Source: Neoarius graeffei (Eukaryota; Chordata; Actinopteri; Siluriformes; Ariidae). Taken from it: a DNA stretch of 64,000 nt. The stretch lies in NCBI RefSeq assembly GCF_027579695.1, contig NC_083575.1, forward strand, positions 66,687,154 through 66,751,153, in the 5' to 3' direction. Position 1 is the first letter of the stretch. The number at the start of each line of letters is the position of its first letter. Both the position numbers and the translations under genes were made by a program. This document shows, one piece after another, positions 10,593-61,930 of the stretch. The notes below the pieces were generated by a model that saw only the letters and a program-made list of their open reading frames with translations, was not told the origin of the DNA and did no database searches.

Positions 10593-11185
10593 TAATTATG
10601 ATACACACCACCGTCAGGATTTACACTTGCCACGTGCACGTACTAACTGGGGCAAAGAGCGTTTTATATTTCATGCGGCCACTGACTGGAATTATTTAGA
10701 TATTACTGTAAGACAGCCTTCATGATTTCAAATCATTCCTCAAATGAACTTAATTTTTAATAAATATATATTTATATATTACATATATTTTAAATAATTT
10801 TCAAAATATTTCACTCTGTTTTTATTTGTATAATTCTTATTCATATTATTTATTAGATCGATATGATTATACATGTGCAAGACTTCTCTGAAAAAACACC
10901 ACAGTGATGAGAGCCTCCTGTATAAACATTGTTATGAATAAAAAATGAAGAAAGTAAGCCAACACAATGTTTAACAGATGCTTAATGATGGTATGATCAC
11001 TTCCAGCATTTAAGCTGACATACTAAATTTTAGAATACTCAATTTTTAAAAAAGCAGTTACCCTGTATGATGTGCTTGGTGTGGCATGATCGCCTGGGAA
11101 CTGTGTACAATCTAGTTTTTTTTCTCCTCTGTTTTCATGTCACCTTAATTAATTCATTCCTAATTCTCTCAATTTCTTCCTGTAG
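10593..11185. other. opn3 intron sequence, AT-rich
   Basis: No ORF, repeat family or RNA gene recognised. It ends at the opn3 acceptor TTCCTGTAG. Confidence 0.6.
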
Positions 11186-11437
11186 CTGCACTCCATTGAG
11201 GATCTGCAGACAGTGCAAATCATTAAGGTCCTACGCTATGAGAAGAAGTTGACTACCATGTTCCTGCTAATGGGTTTCTGTTATCTTCTGTGCTGGACAC
11301 CCTATGCTGTGGTATCCATGCTGGCAGCTTTTGGCAAGCAAAATGCCATCTCACCCACAGTTGCCATCATCCCCTCATTTTTTGCCAAGTCAAGCACAGC
11401 TTACAACTCAATTATATATGGCTTCATGAGCAGGAAG
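11186..11437 (+). CDS. opn3: opn3 penultimate exon (TM6-TM7)
   Basis: 84 codons from LHSIEDLQTVQIIKVLRYEK to GFMSRK. Acceptor CTGTAG, donor GTGAAG. It holds the CWTPY motif of helix 6 and the Schiff-base Lys of helix 7. Reading past the donor runs into a stop at 11474. Confidence 0.92.
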
Positions 11438-12003
11438 GTGAAGGAAGTAAACTCTACACTTTACACCTATATTTGAGATTTTTGAGTAAGAAATCATAAT
11501 GTGGGAATATACAATGATGCACAAAATTCATATTGTGTATATAGTATCAACATTCGTATGTCATGAATCAATTAAATATACAGAACAGTTTTCATGCGTC
11601 ACATCTCTTTATCTCTCTGCATGTGTGTATTCTTTGATAGTTTCGGCATTGCATGTTGCAACTGCTGTGCTCCCGCCTGGCCCACCTGCAGTGCAGCATT
11701 AAGGACCACCCCCTGACTTGCTGCAACCAATCAGTACGCTCCGTCGTGATGTCACAGAGTCATGATGACAGCCTGGCCCACCAGCAATGCAGCATTAAGG
11801 ACCACCCCCTGACCTTCTCCAGCCAACCAGTACACCCCACTATGATGTCACAAAGCTGTGACAACAGGCCAAAGAAAAGGGTAACCTTCAACTCCTCTTC
11901 GATTGTTTTTATCATTGCCAGCAATGACACGGACCCTCTGGACATCAACGACAAATGTAGAGAGTCATCAGAGATCAGTGTGATTCAAGTCCAACCCCTC
12001 TGA
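11186..12003 (+). CDS. opn3: opsin-3 (encephalopsin), last two coding exons
   Basis: Non-visual opsin, a seven-helix G-protein-coupled receptor. Only exons 11186-11437 and 11641-12003 lie here; exon 2 and the first exon are not found in bases 1-11185. They encode the third cytoplasmic loop, helix 6 with CWTPY, helix 7 with the retinal-binding Lys (AAG at 11387-11389, in FFAKSS) and the long cytoplasmic tail, ending in the OPN3-specific KKRVTFNSSSIVFIIAS and a VIQVQPL terminus. Exon joining AAG|TTT keeps the frame. The tail contains a 32-codon tandem duplication, and the NPxxY motif reads NSIIY. AATAAA is at 12066-12071. The tail-to-tail arrangement with kmo supports orthology. Confidence 0.93.
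11641..12003 (+). CDS. opn3: opn3 last exon (cytoplasmic tail)
   Basis: 120 codons and TGA after acceptor GATAG. It starts FRHCMLQLLCSRLAHLQC. Codons at 11677-11772 and 11773-11868 are two copies of a 32-residue unit containing QCSIKDHPLT and MSQS. The final 50 residues match the conserved OPN3 tail. Confidence 0.9.
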   Translation, partial: FRHCMLQLLCSRLAHLQCSIKDHPLTCCNQSVRSVVMSQSHDDSLAHQQCSIKDHPLTFSSQPVHPTMMSQSCDNRPKKRVTFNSSSIVFIIASNDTDPLDINDKCRESSEISVIQVQPL

Positions 12004-12065
12004 CCCCTCAACAAGTACCCAAAAGTATTGGAGCACCAAGGCCGATTCTTTTATTTTTGCAATAC

Positions 12066-12071
12066 AATAAA
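12066..12071 (+). promoter_or_regulatory. opn3: opn3 poly(A) signal AATAAA
   Basis: Canonical AATAAA 63 bp after the opn3 stop. The Tc1 element 12103-14412 begins about 30 bp downstream, so it sits at or just behind the cleavage site. Confidence 0.65.
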
Positions 12072-12469
12072 GACATTTGGATTAGGGATGAAAACATGCA
12101 TACAGTGGTGCTTGAAAGTTTATGAACCCTTTAGAATTTTCTATATTTCTGCCTAAATATGACCTAAAATATCATCAGATTTTCACACAAGTCCTAAAAG
12201 TAGATAAAGAGAACCCAGTTAAACAAATGAGACAAAAATATTATACCGGGTCATTTATTTATTGAGGAAAATGATCCAATATTACATATCTGTGAATAGC
12301 AAAAGTATGTGAACCTCTAGGATTAGCAGTTAATTTGAAGGTGAAATTAGAGTCAGGTGTTTTCAATCAATGGGATGACAATCAGGTGTGAGTGGGCACC
12401 CTGTTTTATTTAAAGAACAGGGATCTATCAAAGTCTGATCTTCACAATACATGTTTGTGGAAGTGTATC

Positions 12470-14192
12470 ATGGCATGAACAAAGATTTCTGAGGACCTCA
12501 GAAAAAGCATTGTTGATGCTCATCAGGTTGGAAAAGGTTACAAAACCATCTCTAAAGAGTTTGGACTCCACCAGTCCACAGTCAGACAGATTGTGTACAA
12601 ATGGGGGAAATTCAAGACCATTGTTACCCTCCCCAGGAGTGGTTGACCAACAAAGATCACTCCAAGAGCAAGGTGTGTAATAGTCGACGAGGTCACAAAG
12701 GACCCCAGGGTAACTTCTAAGCCCATGTTTACATTAGACCATATCAGCGGATCATCAGATTAACGTTTTTAAAACGATTAGTGTGCACACAGCAACACCA
12801 ATACACGATTTGCGTGCACATAGCAATACCAATACACGGATACGCTCGGCTCCGCAGGCATCCTGCGCTCCAAATCACTCCGCCCTGAACAGCAAGTGCC
12901 CTCTGGAGGGTGCGCACTCTGGCCTTGCGCAGCTCACAGAGCACACGAGTGAAGTGAACAAGCTGTGATTCGGGACTGAGCCGCTGTGTGTGTGATCCCA
13001 GCACATATCACTTACCACTTGCAAGTGGAAGGATGGCAAGCCTAAAGACAATCATAACTACACAATGGGCAGTATTTGCATCAGTATTTGCAGTATTTTC
13101 ATACTTTTATACTCTTTAATGAAAGGTGATACAAGGCGGAAGTCCGCGCCGTTTTTCAGCAGTCGCGTCACATGACCAACGCCAGCGAATCAGGAAGGTG
13201 GATGTCACAGTGACGTTGTCCAATGAGACGCCAGCTAGAGCTCAGCACAGCGTATCCGCGTATTCTGAATGTTTACACAGCACCGGAGCTGACACGATCT
13301 GGATTGAATACGTGGATGCTGGCGGATTCCCGTTTCCCGGCGTTTCCAGGCGGTTTAATGTAAACGGACAGTGCATCCGCGAAGAAAACAAGACAGATAC
13401 GGTCTAATGTAAACGTAGCCTGAGCAACTGAAGGCCTCTCTCACATTGGCTAATGTTAATGTTCATGAGCCCACCATCAGGAGAACACTGAACAACAATG
13501 GTGTGCATGGCAGGGTTGCAAGGAGAAAGCCACTGCTCTCCCAAAAGAACACTGCTGCTCGTCTGCAGTTTCCTAAAGATCACGTGGACAAGCCAGAAGG
13601 CTATTGGAAAAATGTTTTGTGGACGGATGAGACCAAAATAGAAATTTTTGCTTGAAATGAGAAGCATTATGTTTGGAGAAAGGAAAACACTGCATTCCAG
13701 CATAAGAATCTTATCCCATCTGTGAAACATGGTGGTGGTAGTATCATGGTTTGGGCCTATTTTGCTGCATCTGGGTCAGGATGGCTTGCCATCATTGATG
13801 GAACAATGAATTCTGAATTATACCAGCAAATTCTAAAAGAAAAGGTCAGGACATCTGTCCATGAACTGAATCTCAAGAGAAGGTGGGTCATGCAGCAAGA
13901 CAATGATCCTAAGCACACAAGTCGTTCTACCAAAGAATGGTTAAAGAAGAATAAAGTTAATGTTTTGGAATGGCCAAGTCAAAGTCCTGACCTTAATCCA
14001 GTCAAAATGTTGTGGAAGGACCTGAAGCGAGCAGTTCATGTGAGGAAACCCACCAACATCCCAGAGTTGAAGGTGTTCTGTACGGAAGAACGGGTTAAAA
14101 TTCCTCCAAGCCAGTGTGCAGGACTGATCAACAGTTACCGGAAACATTTAGTTGCAGTTATTGCCGCACAAGGGGGTCACACCACATACTGA
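12470..14192 (+). pseudogene. Tc1 B transposase, split by insertion
   Basis: Second codon pair reads ATG GCA TGA; a further TGA follows LPRSG; the insertion divides the HTH part from NVNVHEPTIRRTLNNNG; a TGA follows TKIEIFA. D1 (WTDETKIEIF), D2 (QQDNDPKHTS) and E (SPDLNPVKMLW, Glu replaced by Lys) blocks are visible. Confidence 0.88.
12721..13420. mobile_element. non-autonomous DNA element inside Tc1 B2
   Basis: Inverted termini: GTTTACATTAGACC near 12729 and GGTCTAATGTAAAC near 13402. Flanks TAAGC and TGAGC may be a diverged target duplication. An open frame at 13126-13407 shows no known domain and is probably chance. Confidence 0.7.
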
Positions 14193-14654
14193 AAGCAAAG
14201 GTTCACATATGTTTGCCACTCACAGATATGTAATATTGGATCATTTTCCTCAATAAATAAATGACCAAGTATAATATTTTTGTCTCATTTGTTTAACTGG
14301 GTTCTCTTTATCTACTTTGGGGACTTGTGTGAAAATCTGATTATGTTTTAGGTCATATTTATGCAGAAATATAGAAAATTCTAAAGGGATTACAAACTTT
14401 CAAGCACCACTGTATGAGACAATAGATCAGCATTTCAGATTTCCTCATATTTATATCTAGATGCGTTAAACAGACCACCTAATTTTTCTTTAGGTGAGCA
14501 AAAGTATTGTAACAGGTAGTCTTAATGTAAATAACAATATTTGGTAGCATATCCCTTGCTTGCAATAACTGCATCAAGTAAGAGACCCACTGACATCACC
14601 AAACTGTTGATTTCTACTTTTGTGAAGCTTTTCCAGGCTTGTACTGCAGCTTCT

Positions 14655-14905
14655 TTCAGTTCTATTAAATTCCGTTCAATTTAGTTTTATCTGTATAACA
14701 GTGGACATCGTCACAAATCAGCTTTACAGAAATATATAAATTCTGGATGTAAATTTTACTAATATGTATTTATAAATTTATAGCTAAATCAGCAAGTCAG
14801 AGGCAGCAGCGGCAAGGAAAAACTTCCTGAGACAACATGAGGGAGAAACCAGACTCCAAAGGGATCCCGTCCTTATCTGGGTGAAACTGGAAAGTGTGAT
14901 TATAA
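14655..14905 (-). repeat. L2-type retroelement 3' tail
   Basis: Reverse copy of the region shared with 40725-41288 (AAAGCTG ... TTTTTCCTTGCC). Diverged. Confidence 0.55.
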
Positions 14906-15931
14906 ATATTTGGTGTCTATAACTCTATGCTGTATAGTCAAAATGTGCAATCGTATAACCAGAAAATTCATTATAGTTTTAACATGAAGTCTATTTTGAG
15001 GATGAATGATAACCAGGAAACAACAAATGGTGAGCACAGTTAGCCAGGCTTTCATTCTTCGTAAACAGTATGAGGGATCAGCTTTAATGCATGAAAATGC
15101 TACACAAACACAAAAGGTATATGGTCAGAGACAAGCAAATGGTGGAGGGAGGTCTCCTGGCTAAATTATTGGTAGAATGAATATGCACAAGTACAAATAA
15201 TCAAGCAGTGATGTAACATGTTGGATAGTCATACATTTTTACCACAAGAGAGCAACACAGGTTATATGCAGCAAGTATACATATAAAACATATTGGCACA
15301 TTAGGAAATGTACTATAAATCTGAAATATAAAAATATCAATTCTGTAAATTGCTCTGGATAAGGGCATCTGCCAAATGCCATAAGTATAAATGTAAATGT
15401 ATTCCAAACAATAAAAAGAACAGATTAAATGTCAATACTGTGAATTGAGGGAAATTTCAGAATGTATTGTTCAGACAGAAATGGATAATTTTATAAACAT
15501 GAAAATACATATTCACTATGCAAACATTTTTTCCTGTATGTAAAAGTGATTCCTAAATCAATCCATGCAAGCATTAACATCTGGCAGTGCTCTGGAATTT
15601 GAACTCTCCAGTTTTCTACTTATTAAGAAAGAAATTTAACCTTATTCACCATAGTTAACTCTAATCCCATGTTTGATAAAACATGAATGTGCAACTATAT
15701 CTTCAAGGTCAGGAGACCTATCTGGTCTGAACATAATTTCTCTCAATATGTTTTCTGATTTATAATCAATTGTTCTAATGACAATTACTGCTCTTCAATA
15801 AGATTAAACCCAATTCAGCTCTTACGGTTTTTGTTTGTTTGTTTTTTCCATTCAAAGTCTTATTAAAACACCATCATGGGTTTTGTTTTTGTTTTAATCT
15901 CAATAGTACCAGTGAATTTCTGTAATCCAAT
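14906..15931. other. opn3-kmo intergenic region
   Basis: AT-rich, no gene found. A short repeat tail with TTGCTCTGGATAAGGGCATC is at 15350-15400, common in fish. Confidence 0.5.
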
Positions 15932-15937
15932 TTTAAT
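15932..15937 (-). promoter_or_regulatory. kmo: candidate kmo poly(A) signal ATTAAA
   Basis: Minus-strand ATTAAA about 85 bp after the kmo stop. No AATAAA is closer, so this is the best nearby candidate. Confidence 0.4.
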
Positions 15938-16020
15938 GAGGTTACGGATATCATAGGATTTGAAAGTATGGAGAATGACCGGGGCATCCTGAAATCTCTT
16001 CCCCATTCATTTGGGGAATC

Positions 16021-55329
<39,309 letters not shown>

Positions 55330-55678
55330 GTTGGTACAAATTAAATTTACCTCAGAAAAGAACTTGTCAGTAGATATCCACAACCTCTTGGAGCAAACCA
55401 ATAATCATGCATAAAAGTAACTAAAATGCCAGCTCCCTACGAGCTGTGCGTGTTCAGGTTTATGATGAACTCGTATGTGCATGAAGGACTACAAACACCG
55501 ACATGGGTTCAAAGCTCATGCACTATGTGAATATTAAAGGAACAGTCCACCGTACTTCCATAATGAAATATGCTCTTATCTGAATTGAGACGAGCTGCTC
55601 CGTACCTCTCCGAGCTTTGCGCAACCTCCCAGTCAGTCAGACGCAGTCAGACGCGCTGTCACTCCTGTTAGCAATGTA

Positions 55679-57285
55679 CAGTGGTGCTTGAAAGTTTGTG
55701 AACCCTTTAGAATTTTCTATATTTCTGCATAAATATGACCTAAAACATCATCAGATTTTCACACAAGTCCTAAAAGTAGATAAAGATAACCCAGTTAAAC
55801 AAATGAGACAAAAATATTATACTTGGTCATTTATTTATTGAGGAAAATGATCCAATATTACATATCTGAAAGTGGCAAAAGTATGTGAACCTTTGCTTTC
55901 AGTATCTGGTGTGACCCCCTTGTGCAGCAATAACTGCAACTAAACGTTTGCGGTAACTGTTGATCAGTCCTGCACACCGGCTTGGAGGAATTTTAGCCCA
56001 TTCCTCCGTACAGAATAGCTTCAACTCTGGGATGTTGGTGGGTTTCCTCACATGAACTGCTCGCTTCAGGTCCTTCCATAACATTTACATTGGATTAAGG
56101 TCAGGACTTTGACTTGGCCATTCCAAAACATTAATTTTATTATTCTTTAACCATTTTTTGGTAGAACGACTTGTGTGCTTAGGGTCGTTGTCTTGCTGCA
56201 TGACCCACCTTCTCTTGAGATTCAGTTCATGGACAGATGTCCTGACATTTTCCTTTAGAATTCGCTGGTATAATTCAGAATTCATTGTTCCATCAATGAT
56301 GGCAAGCCGTCCTGGCCCAGATGCAGCAAAACAGGCCCAAACCATGATACTACCACCACCATGTTTCACAGATGGGATAAGGTTCTTATGCTGGAATGCA
56401 GTGTTTTCCTTTCTTCAAACATAACACTTCTCATTGAAACCAAAAAGTTCTATTTTGGTCTCATCCGTCCACAAAACATTTTTCCAATAGCCTTCTGGCT
56501 TGTCCACGTGATCTTTAGCAAACTGCAGATGAGCAGCAATGTTGTTTTGGGAGAGCAGTGGCTTTCTCCTTGTAACCCTGCCATGCACACCATTGTTGTT
56601 CAGTGTTCTCCTGATGGTGGACTCATGAACATTAACATTAGCCAATGTGAGAGAGGCCTTCAGTTGCTTATAAGTTACCCTGGGGTCCTTTGTGACCGCG
56701 CTGACTATTACACGCCTTGCTCTTGGAGTGATCTTTGCTGGTCAACCACTCCTGGGGAGGGTAACAATGGTCTTGAATTTCCTCCATTTGTACACAATCT
56801 GTCTGACTGTGGATTGGAGGAGTCCAAACTCTTTAGAGATGGTTTTGTAACCTTTTCCAGCCTGATGAGCATCAACAATGCTTTTTCTGAGGTCCTCAGA
56901 AATGTCCTTTGTTCGTGCCATGATACACTTCCACAAACATGTGTTGTGAAGATCAGACTTTGATAGATCCCTGTTCTTTAAATAAAACAGGGTGCCCACT
57001 CACACCTGATTGTCATCCCATTGATTGAAAACACCTGACTCTAATTTCACCTTCAAATTAGCTGCTAATCCTAGAGGTTCACATACTTTTGCCACTCACA
57101 GATATGTAATATTGGATCCTTTTCCTCAATAAATAAATGACCAAGTATAATATTTTTGTCTCATTTGTTTAACTGGGTTCTCTTTATCTACGTTTAGGAC
57201 TTGTGTGAAAATCTGATGTTTTGGGTTATATTTATGCAGAAATATAGAAAATTCTAAAGGGTTCACAAACTTTCAAGCACCACTG
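55679..57285 (-). mobile_element. Tc1-like element B, copy 4
   Basis: TA-flanked (55677-55678, 57286-57287), both termini CAGTGGTGCTTGAAAGTTTG. Inserted in the left arm of the palindromic MITE. Confidence 0.93.
55899..56931 (-). pseudogene. Tc1 B transposase, in frame with three stops
   Basis: MARTKDISEDLRKSIVDAHQ to GGHTRY in one frame, with stops after LPRSG, after NEKCYV (TGG to TGA) and at the Glu of NPMEMLW (to TAA). D1 WTDETKIELF and D2 QQDNDPKHTS intact. The best preserved frame of the four B copies. Confidence 0.88.
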
Positions 57286-57655
57286 TAGCTAGGCTCAGTA
57301 TGGCCAATGGTATTTTTTGGGGCTGTAGTTAGATGCGATCAAACTCTTCCACGTTTTTCCTGTTTACATAGGTTTATATGACCAGTGACATGAAACAAGT
57401 TCAGTTACACAAATTGAAACGTAGTGATTTTCTATGCTATGGAAAGTCCGCACTATAATGACAGGTGTACTAACACCTTCTGCATGCTTCGGCAGCGCAT
57501 TGATATCTGAGCTCCATATCAATGCGCTGCCGAAGCGCGCAGAAGGTGTTAGTACGCCTGTCATTATAGTGCGGACTTTCCATAGCATAGAAAATCGCTA
57601 CGTTTCAATTTGTGTAACTGAACTTGTTTCATGTCACTGGTCATATAAACCTATG

Positions 57656-58794
57656 TGTTAGGTTTATATAAGTATTATTCTTGACCAAGAAGGCAGTAAT
57701 TTATTAAAATGCTGACAAAATTAAGGATTAACTTAAGGTTCAGTTAAAAATGACCTTCTGTCTCGGCTGGACATTGTTTGGGAACATTTTGTTTATTTTT
57801 TGATATGACTGTGTATTCATTCAGAGAGGTGTCTGAAAGATTCACCAAGGTCTGTTTTGGTGTCAGATCGACCCACACACACTCTGAAATGGTAGAATTA
57901 AGGTTCATGTTTATGTTAATTCATGTTTAGTTGAAACTTAGGTTTATAGCTTCTTAAAAGCTTGAAATATACTATGGTAGTGATTTGGATCCCGTAATTA
58001 ATGAATGCATTCCGTGATTAATGTTAGTTTTATAGTTTTAGATTAGTTTCATAATGACATTATAATTATAGTTAAGATCTTATGATTCTAAGGGTTTTTA
58101 GTTTAAAAGCATTAACCTAATTTAGTTATGAGTTTAATCCTGTTAGTTATTTAATTGTTCTCTCTCTTTCAGACATATTCTCATTGTTCTTATGTTTAAG
58201 TTGTTCTTATTTTTATGTTCTTATAACATTCTTTGTTTTAGCATTATTAAAGACATATTGTTATTTGTTATTTTGCTTATGTTGATGAAATCAAGATGTA
58301 ATTTACTGACTTAACACACATTCATGTGTTAAGAAATTATGTTAAATTATTAGATCCTTTCTGTGCAAACTAGTGTCTTTGACCTCTGAATAGACTCCGT
58401 AGACTAGACATTCTGTGTTTAGACATTCCATGGTCTATGTAATGAATATTAACCATAATATTGATCATAAGCCGAGACTGATATCTATCTGTACCTTACT
58501 ATGATCAGAAATATGTTATTATATTATGATTGATTCAAGATCATTATACACTTACACATAGACACACATCCATTACACACACACACCCAAATGAAGACAA
58601 AACATAAACACAGAGATACTATAAGATGTTTCCAAGAATGTTTTCATTTCGACGAAGTGACTGTGCGAATAAACTGGCATGTGAAACCTCTCTGGTTCCC
58701 CTGTCTGTTTCTATCGTCCTGTTTCATTCATCCCGGATCGATCCGAGGGGGCCCACGAAGGAATCGGGGTCTCTGACTGGGGTGAACCCCAACA
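57656..58794 (+). repeat. solo LTR, family L-a, copy 2 (1.14 kb)
   Basis: TGTTAGGTTTATATAAG ... ACCCCAACA, flanked by CTATG on both sides. No gag, pol or env. Inserted in the right arm of the palindromic MITE. Confidence 0.88.
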
Positions 58795-59149
58795 CTATGT
58801 AAACAGGAAAAACGCGGAAGAGTTTGGTCGCATCTAACTACAGCCCCAAAAAATACCATTGGCCATACTGAGCCTAGCTACATTGCTAACAGGAGTGACA
58901 GCGCGTCTGACTGACTGGGAGGTCGCGCAAAGCTCGGAGAGGTACGGAGCAGCTCATCTCAATTCAGATAAGAGCATATTTCATTATGGAAGTACGGTGG
59001 ACTGTTCCTTTAATGCTCCTGAGTTTAGTGAACATCAAATCAACAATGACTGCACACAGCACCTTTACTAAACAATGCAACACTGCTTCGTTTTTAAATG
59101 AGTTATGCTGCCCTCTCTTGATGCCTGAGACATTCTCCCTCACTCCCTG

Positions 59150-59560
59150 GCTTCTCATAATAAACTAGATAGAACTCGACGCCAACGGGGATGCCTCCGC
59201 CCGGTAGACTACACGGCTTATGAAGTTGTGATTTGGGGATGGACATTTGACTTCACAGTAATCTTGACCTGGTGAAATGCCTTTCATTTGCCTTGGAGAT
59301 ATTGTGTTCACAAGGTTTTCGGACAGACATTTGACCTCACAGTGACCTTGACCTTAGACCTTTTGATCTCAAAATCTAATCAGTTCATGTTTGTCCCAAA
59401 GCACACAAATGGTGAAAGTTTGGTGAAATTCCTTTCATTAGCCTTTGAGATATCGTGTTCACAAGGTTTCAGGATGGATGGACGCACGGACAGACAGACA
59501 ACCCGAAAACATAATGCCTCCTGCACCTTACGGTGGCGGAGGCATAAAAATCTCTCTCTC
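59150..59560. repeat. unclassified repeat
   Basis: GTGACCTTGACCTTAGACC, GTTTGGTGAAATTCCTTTCA and GGATGGATGGACGCACGGAC; related to 48600-48640. Ends CGGTGGCGGAGGCAT. No coding. Confidence 0.4.
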
Positions 59561-59650
59561 AAAACATTTAAACCATAACAAAGATAAGAATGTTACTGTG
59601 GGCACACATTATGACCCTGAGTAATAATCAAGCCATCCACCCATCCATCC

Positions 59651-61540
59651 AAAGCGCCATGTAGTGAGCTGAAAATTTTTTTCAAGTTTGAAGCCAAATA
59701 CTAAATAGTTCAGGATGTCATAGTGTCCCAAATCCAGTAGCTGGTTTGAAGTACACCTTTCAAGTGGAATAAATACATTTGTGGGTAAATTAAGAAGAGC
59801 AAGTCTTTATTATTATCACGTTCCTCCATTGCATTTACCCCCCCCCCAGCATACACAGAGTGGGCAGAATAAATAAATACGTTTGTGGGTAAATTCTATG
59901 GACCTGTGATGGCTGCTGGAAGAGAAGAGCAGGGAGGCATGAGAAATGAACAGCTGTGGTTTGTTTACACCCAATACTAAAACTTGTAGCATCCTAGCAA
60001 CCATTGCAAAGATGTGTACAAACCCCAGAAACTCCTATTTACCTGGGCATAAATGATACAGGATTTATCTTCTAGTGCCCTGATCCCCAGCTCTTTAACC
60101 CAGCCACATATAAAAAGTTGCACTCCTCCATGCTCTTCCAGGTTTTCTTCTGTGTCCTAGTGTAGAACGATGTCTGCAGCACCAGGTAGTTTGAGATGCG
60201 GGGAACTCAACGGATGGATAATTTTCCAACCCAGAATGAATGAATGAATGAATGAATAACTTTATTTAAACACAATAAATTGATCAGCAGAGCTGGTGGG
60301 GTCGTGCATGTACAGATACAAATAATTACAAATACAAAAGAGTAAAAATAAGCACAATCTTAAAAAAAATGTAATCTGTTGATTATCTGTTAATTATCTT
60401 CACATCAAGTTAATTAATAGTATGCATAACTAATGTCTTTGTATTTAGTTCTGGCTACAATAGGATCAAAATGTATTCTACTAATGTCAAATTTAGCGTG
60501 TTAGGTTTATATAAGTATTATTCTTGACCAAGAAGGCAGTAATTTATTTGTGACAAAATTAAGGATTAATTTTGTTCAGTTAAAATGACCTTATGTCTTG
60601 GCTGGACATTGTTTGGGAACATTTTGTTTATTTTGATATGAAATGTGTATTGTTGATCAGAGATGTGTCTAGATGGCGACAGGGTTTGCGATGATATCAC
60701 ACACACTCACAATGGCCTTTGATATCACACACAACCACAACCACTTAACAACCACTTAACATGCATTCAATGATTTAAGTTAGTTTTATAATTACAGAAT
60801 ATAATTTAGGATTGTTAAGACTTTATGATTCTAATGTTAAGAACATATTCTTGATATGAGATGTTTTGCTTATGACTGTCTTTGTTTAGGTTTGTTCTTA
60901 TTTTTTGTTTACTTTCTTATAACATCTGTGTTTAAAAGGGGTGTACGTAAGCAAAGACCTTTAAAATCTGTTTGTACCTTGCTATCATGTCATATCATCA
61001 GAAATATGTCATTATGATTTACACACACACATACATCTGAACATTCCATCAGAACAGTGATGTAATTAAAATGTGACTTGCTCACACACACACATACATA
61101 CATAGACACATATCAAAATGATGTCACACACACAGATATCAAACAAGTGATGTCATTTACACACAGATAACACTCGTATATAATAACCCTCTGTATTCTT
61201 GTCTAATTGAGGGGGAACTTGCGAATAAAGATGTGAACTACATTGGGGTTCCTGTCTTTCTTTGCGACTAACCCCCCCAGACGTCTGGGTGAGACGAGGG
61301 CGGGGGTCCCGAGAAGTAAGTTGACCGTTTCCGACTGGGTGAACCCCAACATAGCGAGTAAATTTTTCTTTCGTAGGAAAAATCCTTCTTTGTTAGCATG
61401 TAAGGCTCTAATCCCAGTGAGTGTTTTTTCTAGCCACTTCTTTTGAGTGTACTTCTTGGTTTTAATAACTTGCTTGTTTGCTGAACACAAATATGGCAAA
61501 AAGTTCTTGTGTTAATGGACCAGACTCCACTTTTAGACCC
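59651..61540. mobile_element. truncated hAT copy (as 17464-18864), split by solo LTR
   Basis: 59651-60498 and 61352-61540 align in order with 17510-18550. Both hAT ends are missing. Confidence 0.8.
60499..61351 (+). repeat. solo LTR, family L-a, copy 3
   Basis: TGTTAGGTTTATATAAG ... ACCCCAACA, flanked by TAGCG on both sides. Shorter than copy 2 by internal deletions. Confidence 0.88.
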
Positions 61541-61930
61541 TCGAGGGTCTAATTCGTGCCGTGACGGCACTTTTTTCCCACTAGTTCCATATCATGCAAA
61601 TTCCCTTTGCTGTCTATCTGCGCATCTCAGAATGATACAGGACAATGGGCGAACTAGATTTTTTTTTTTCCCCAGCCACGGTACGCCGGAAATCCGGCGC
61701 GGCACCGGAACACTATCACCCCTGTGCGTTGTTGTCTGCCTGCTAAAAAACTTCAATCACCGGTGATCGCAGCAAGTATGCAACGGTCCAGTTTGTCCAC
61801 TATGCCTACCGTAGTTCTACGTTCTAAGTTCCCGCCGAGTTTATGCAGTCTGTGGCAGTCAGAGAAGGTTAGCGGTTGTGTTGGCAGTGCGATGAAGAGT
61901 GTGGATAGCGCGTTGAATAATAGTGAGTAA

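Larger units (their letters stand above)
12103..14412 (+). mobile_element. Tc1-like element B, copy 2, interrupted
   Basis: TA-flanked (12101-12102, 14413-14414) with the same termini as copy 1. Split by a 0.7-kb element at about 12721-13420. Lies between the opn3 poly(A) signal and the kmo 3' end. Confidence 0.92.
55538..59009. mobile_element. palindromic piggyBac-like MITE, copy 2, with nested Tc1 and solo LTR
   Basis: TTAA on both sides (55534-55537, 59010-59013); ends AGGAACAGTCCACCGTACTT and its complement. Arms pair around a centre near 57515. Interrupted by Tc1 B4 (55679-57285) and a solo LTR (57656-58794). Lies about 210 bp upstream of the kmo start. Confidence 0.88.

Noticed and set aside
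1-11185. opn3 exons 1 and 2
   Set aside because: No block resembling helices 1-5 was found on the plus strand; they must lie upstream of the window.
13126-13407. 93-codon open frame in the insertion inside Tc1 B2
   Set aside because: Non-autonomous element interior, no domain, no start context; probably chance.
56361-56963. 200-codon plus-strand ORF
   Set aside because: Antisense of the Tc1 B4 transposase, seen also against the other B copies.
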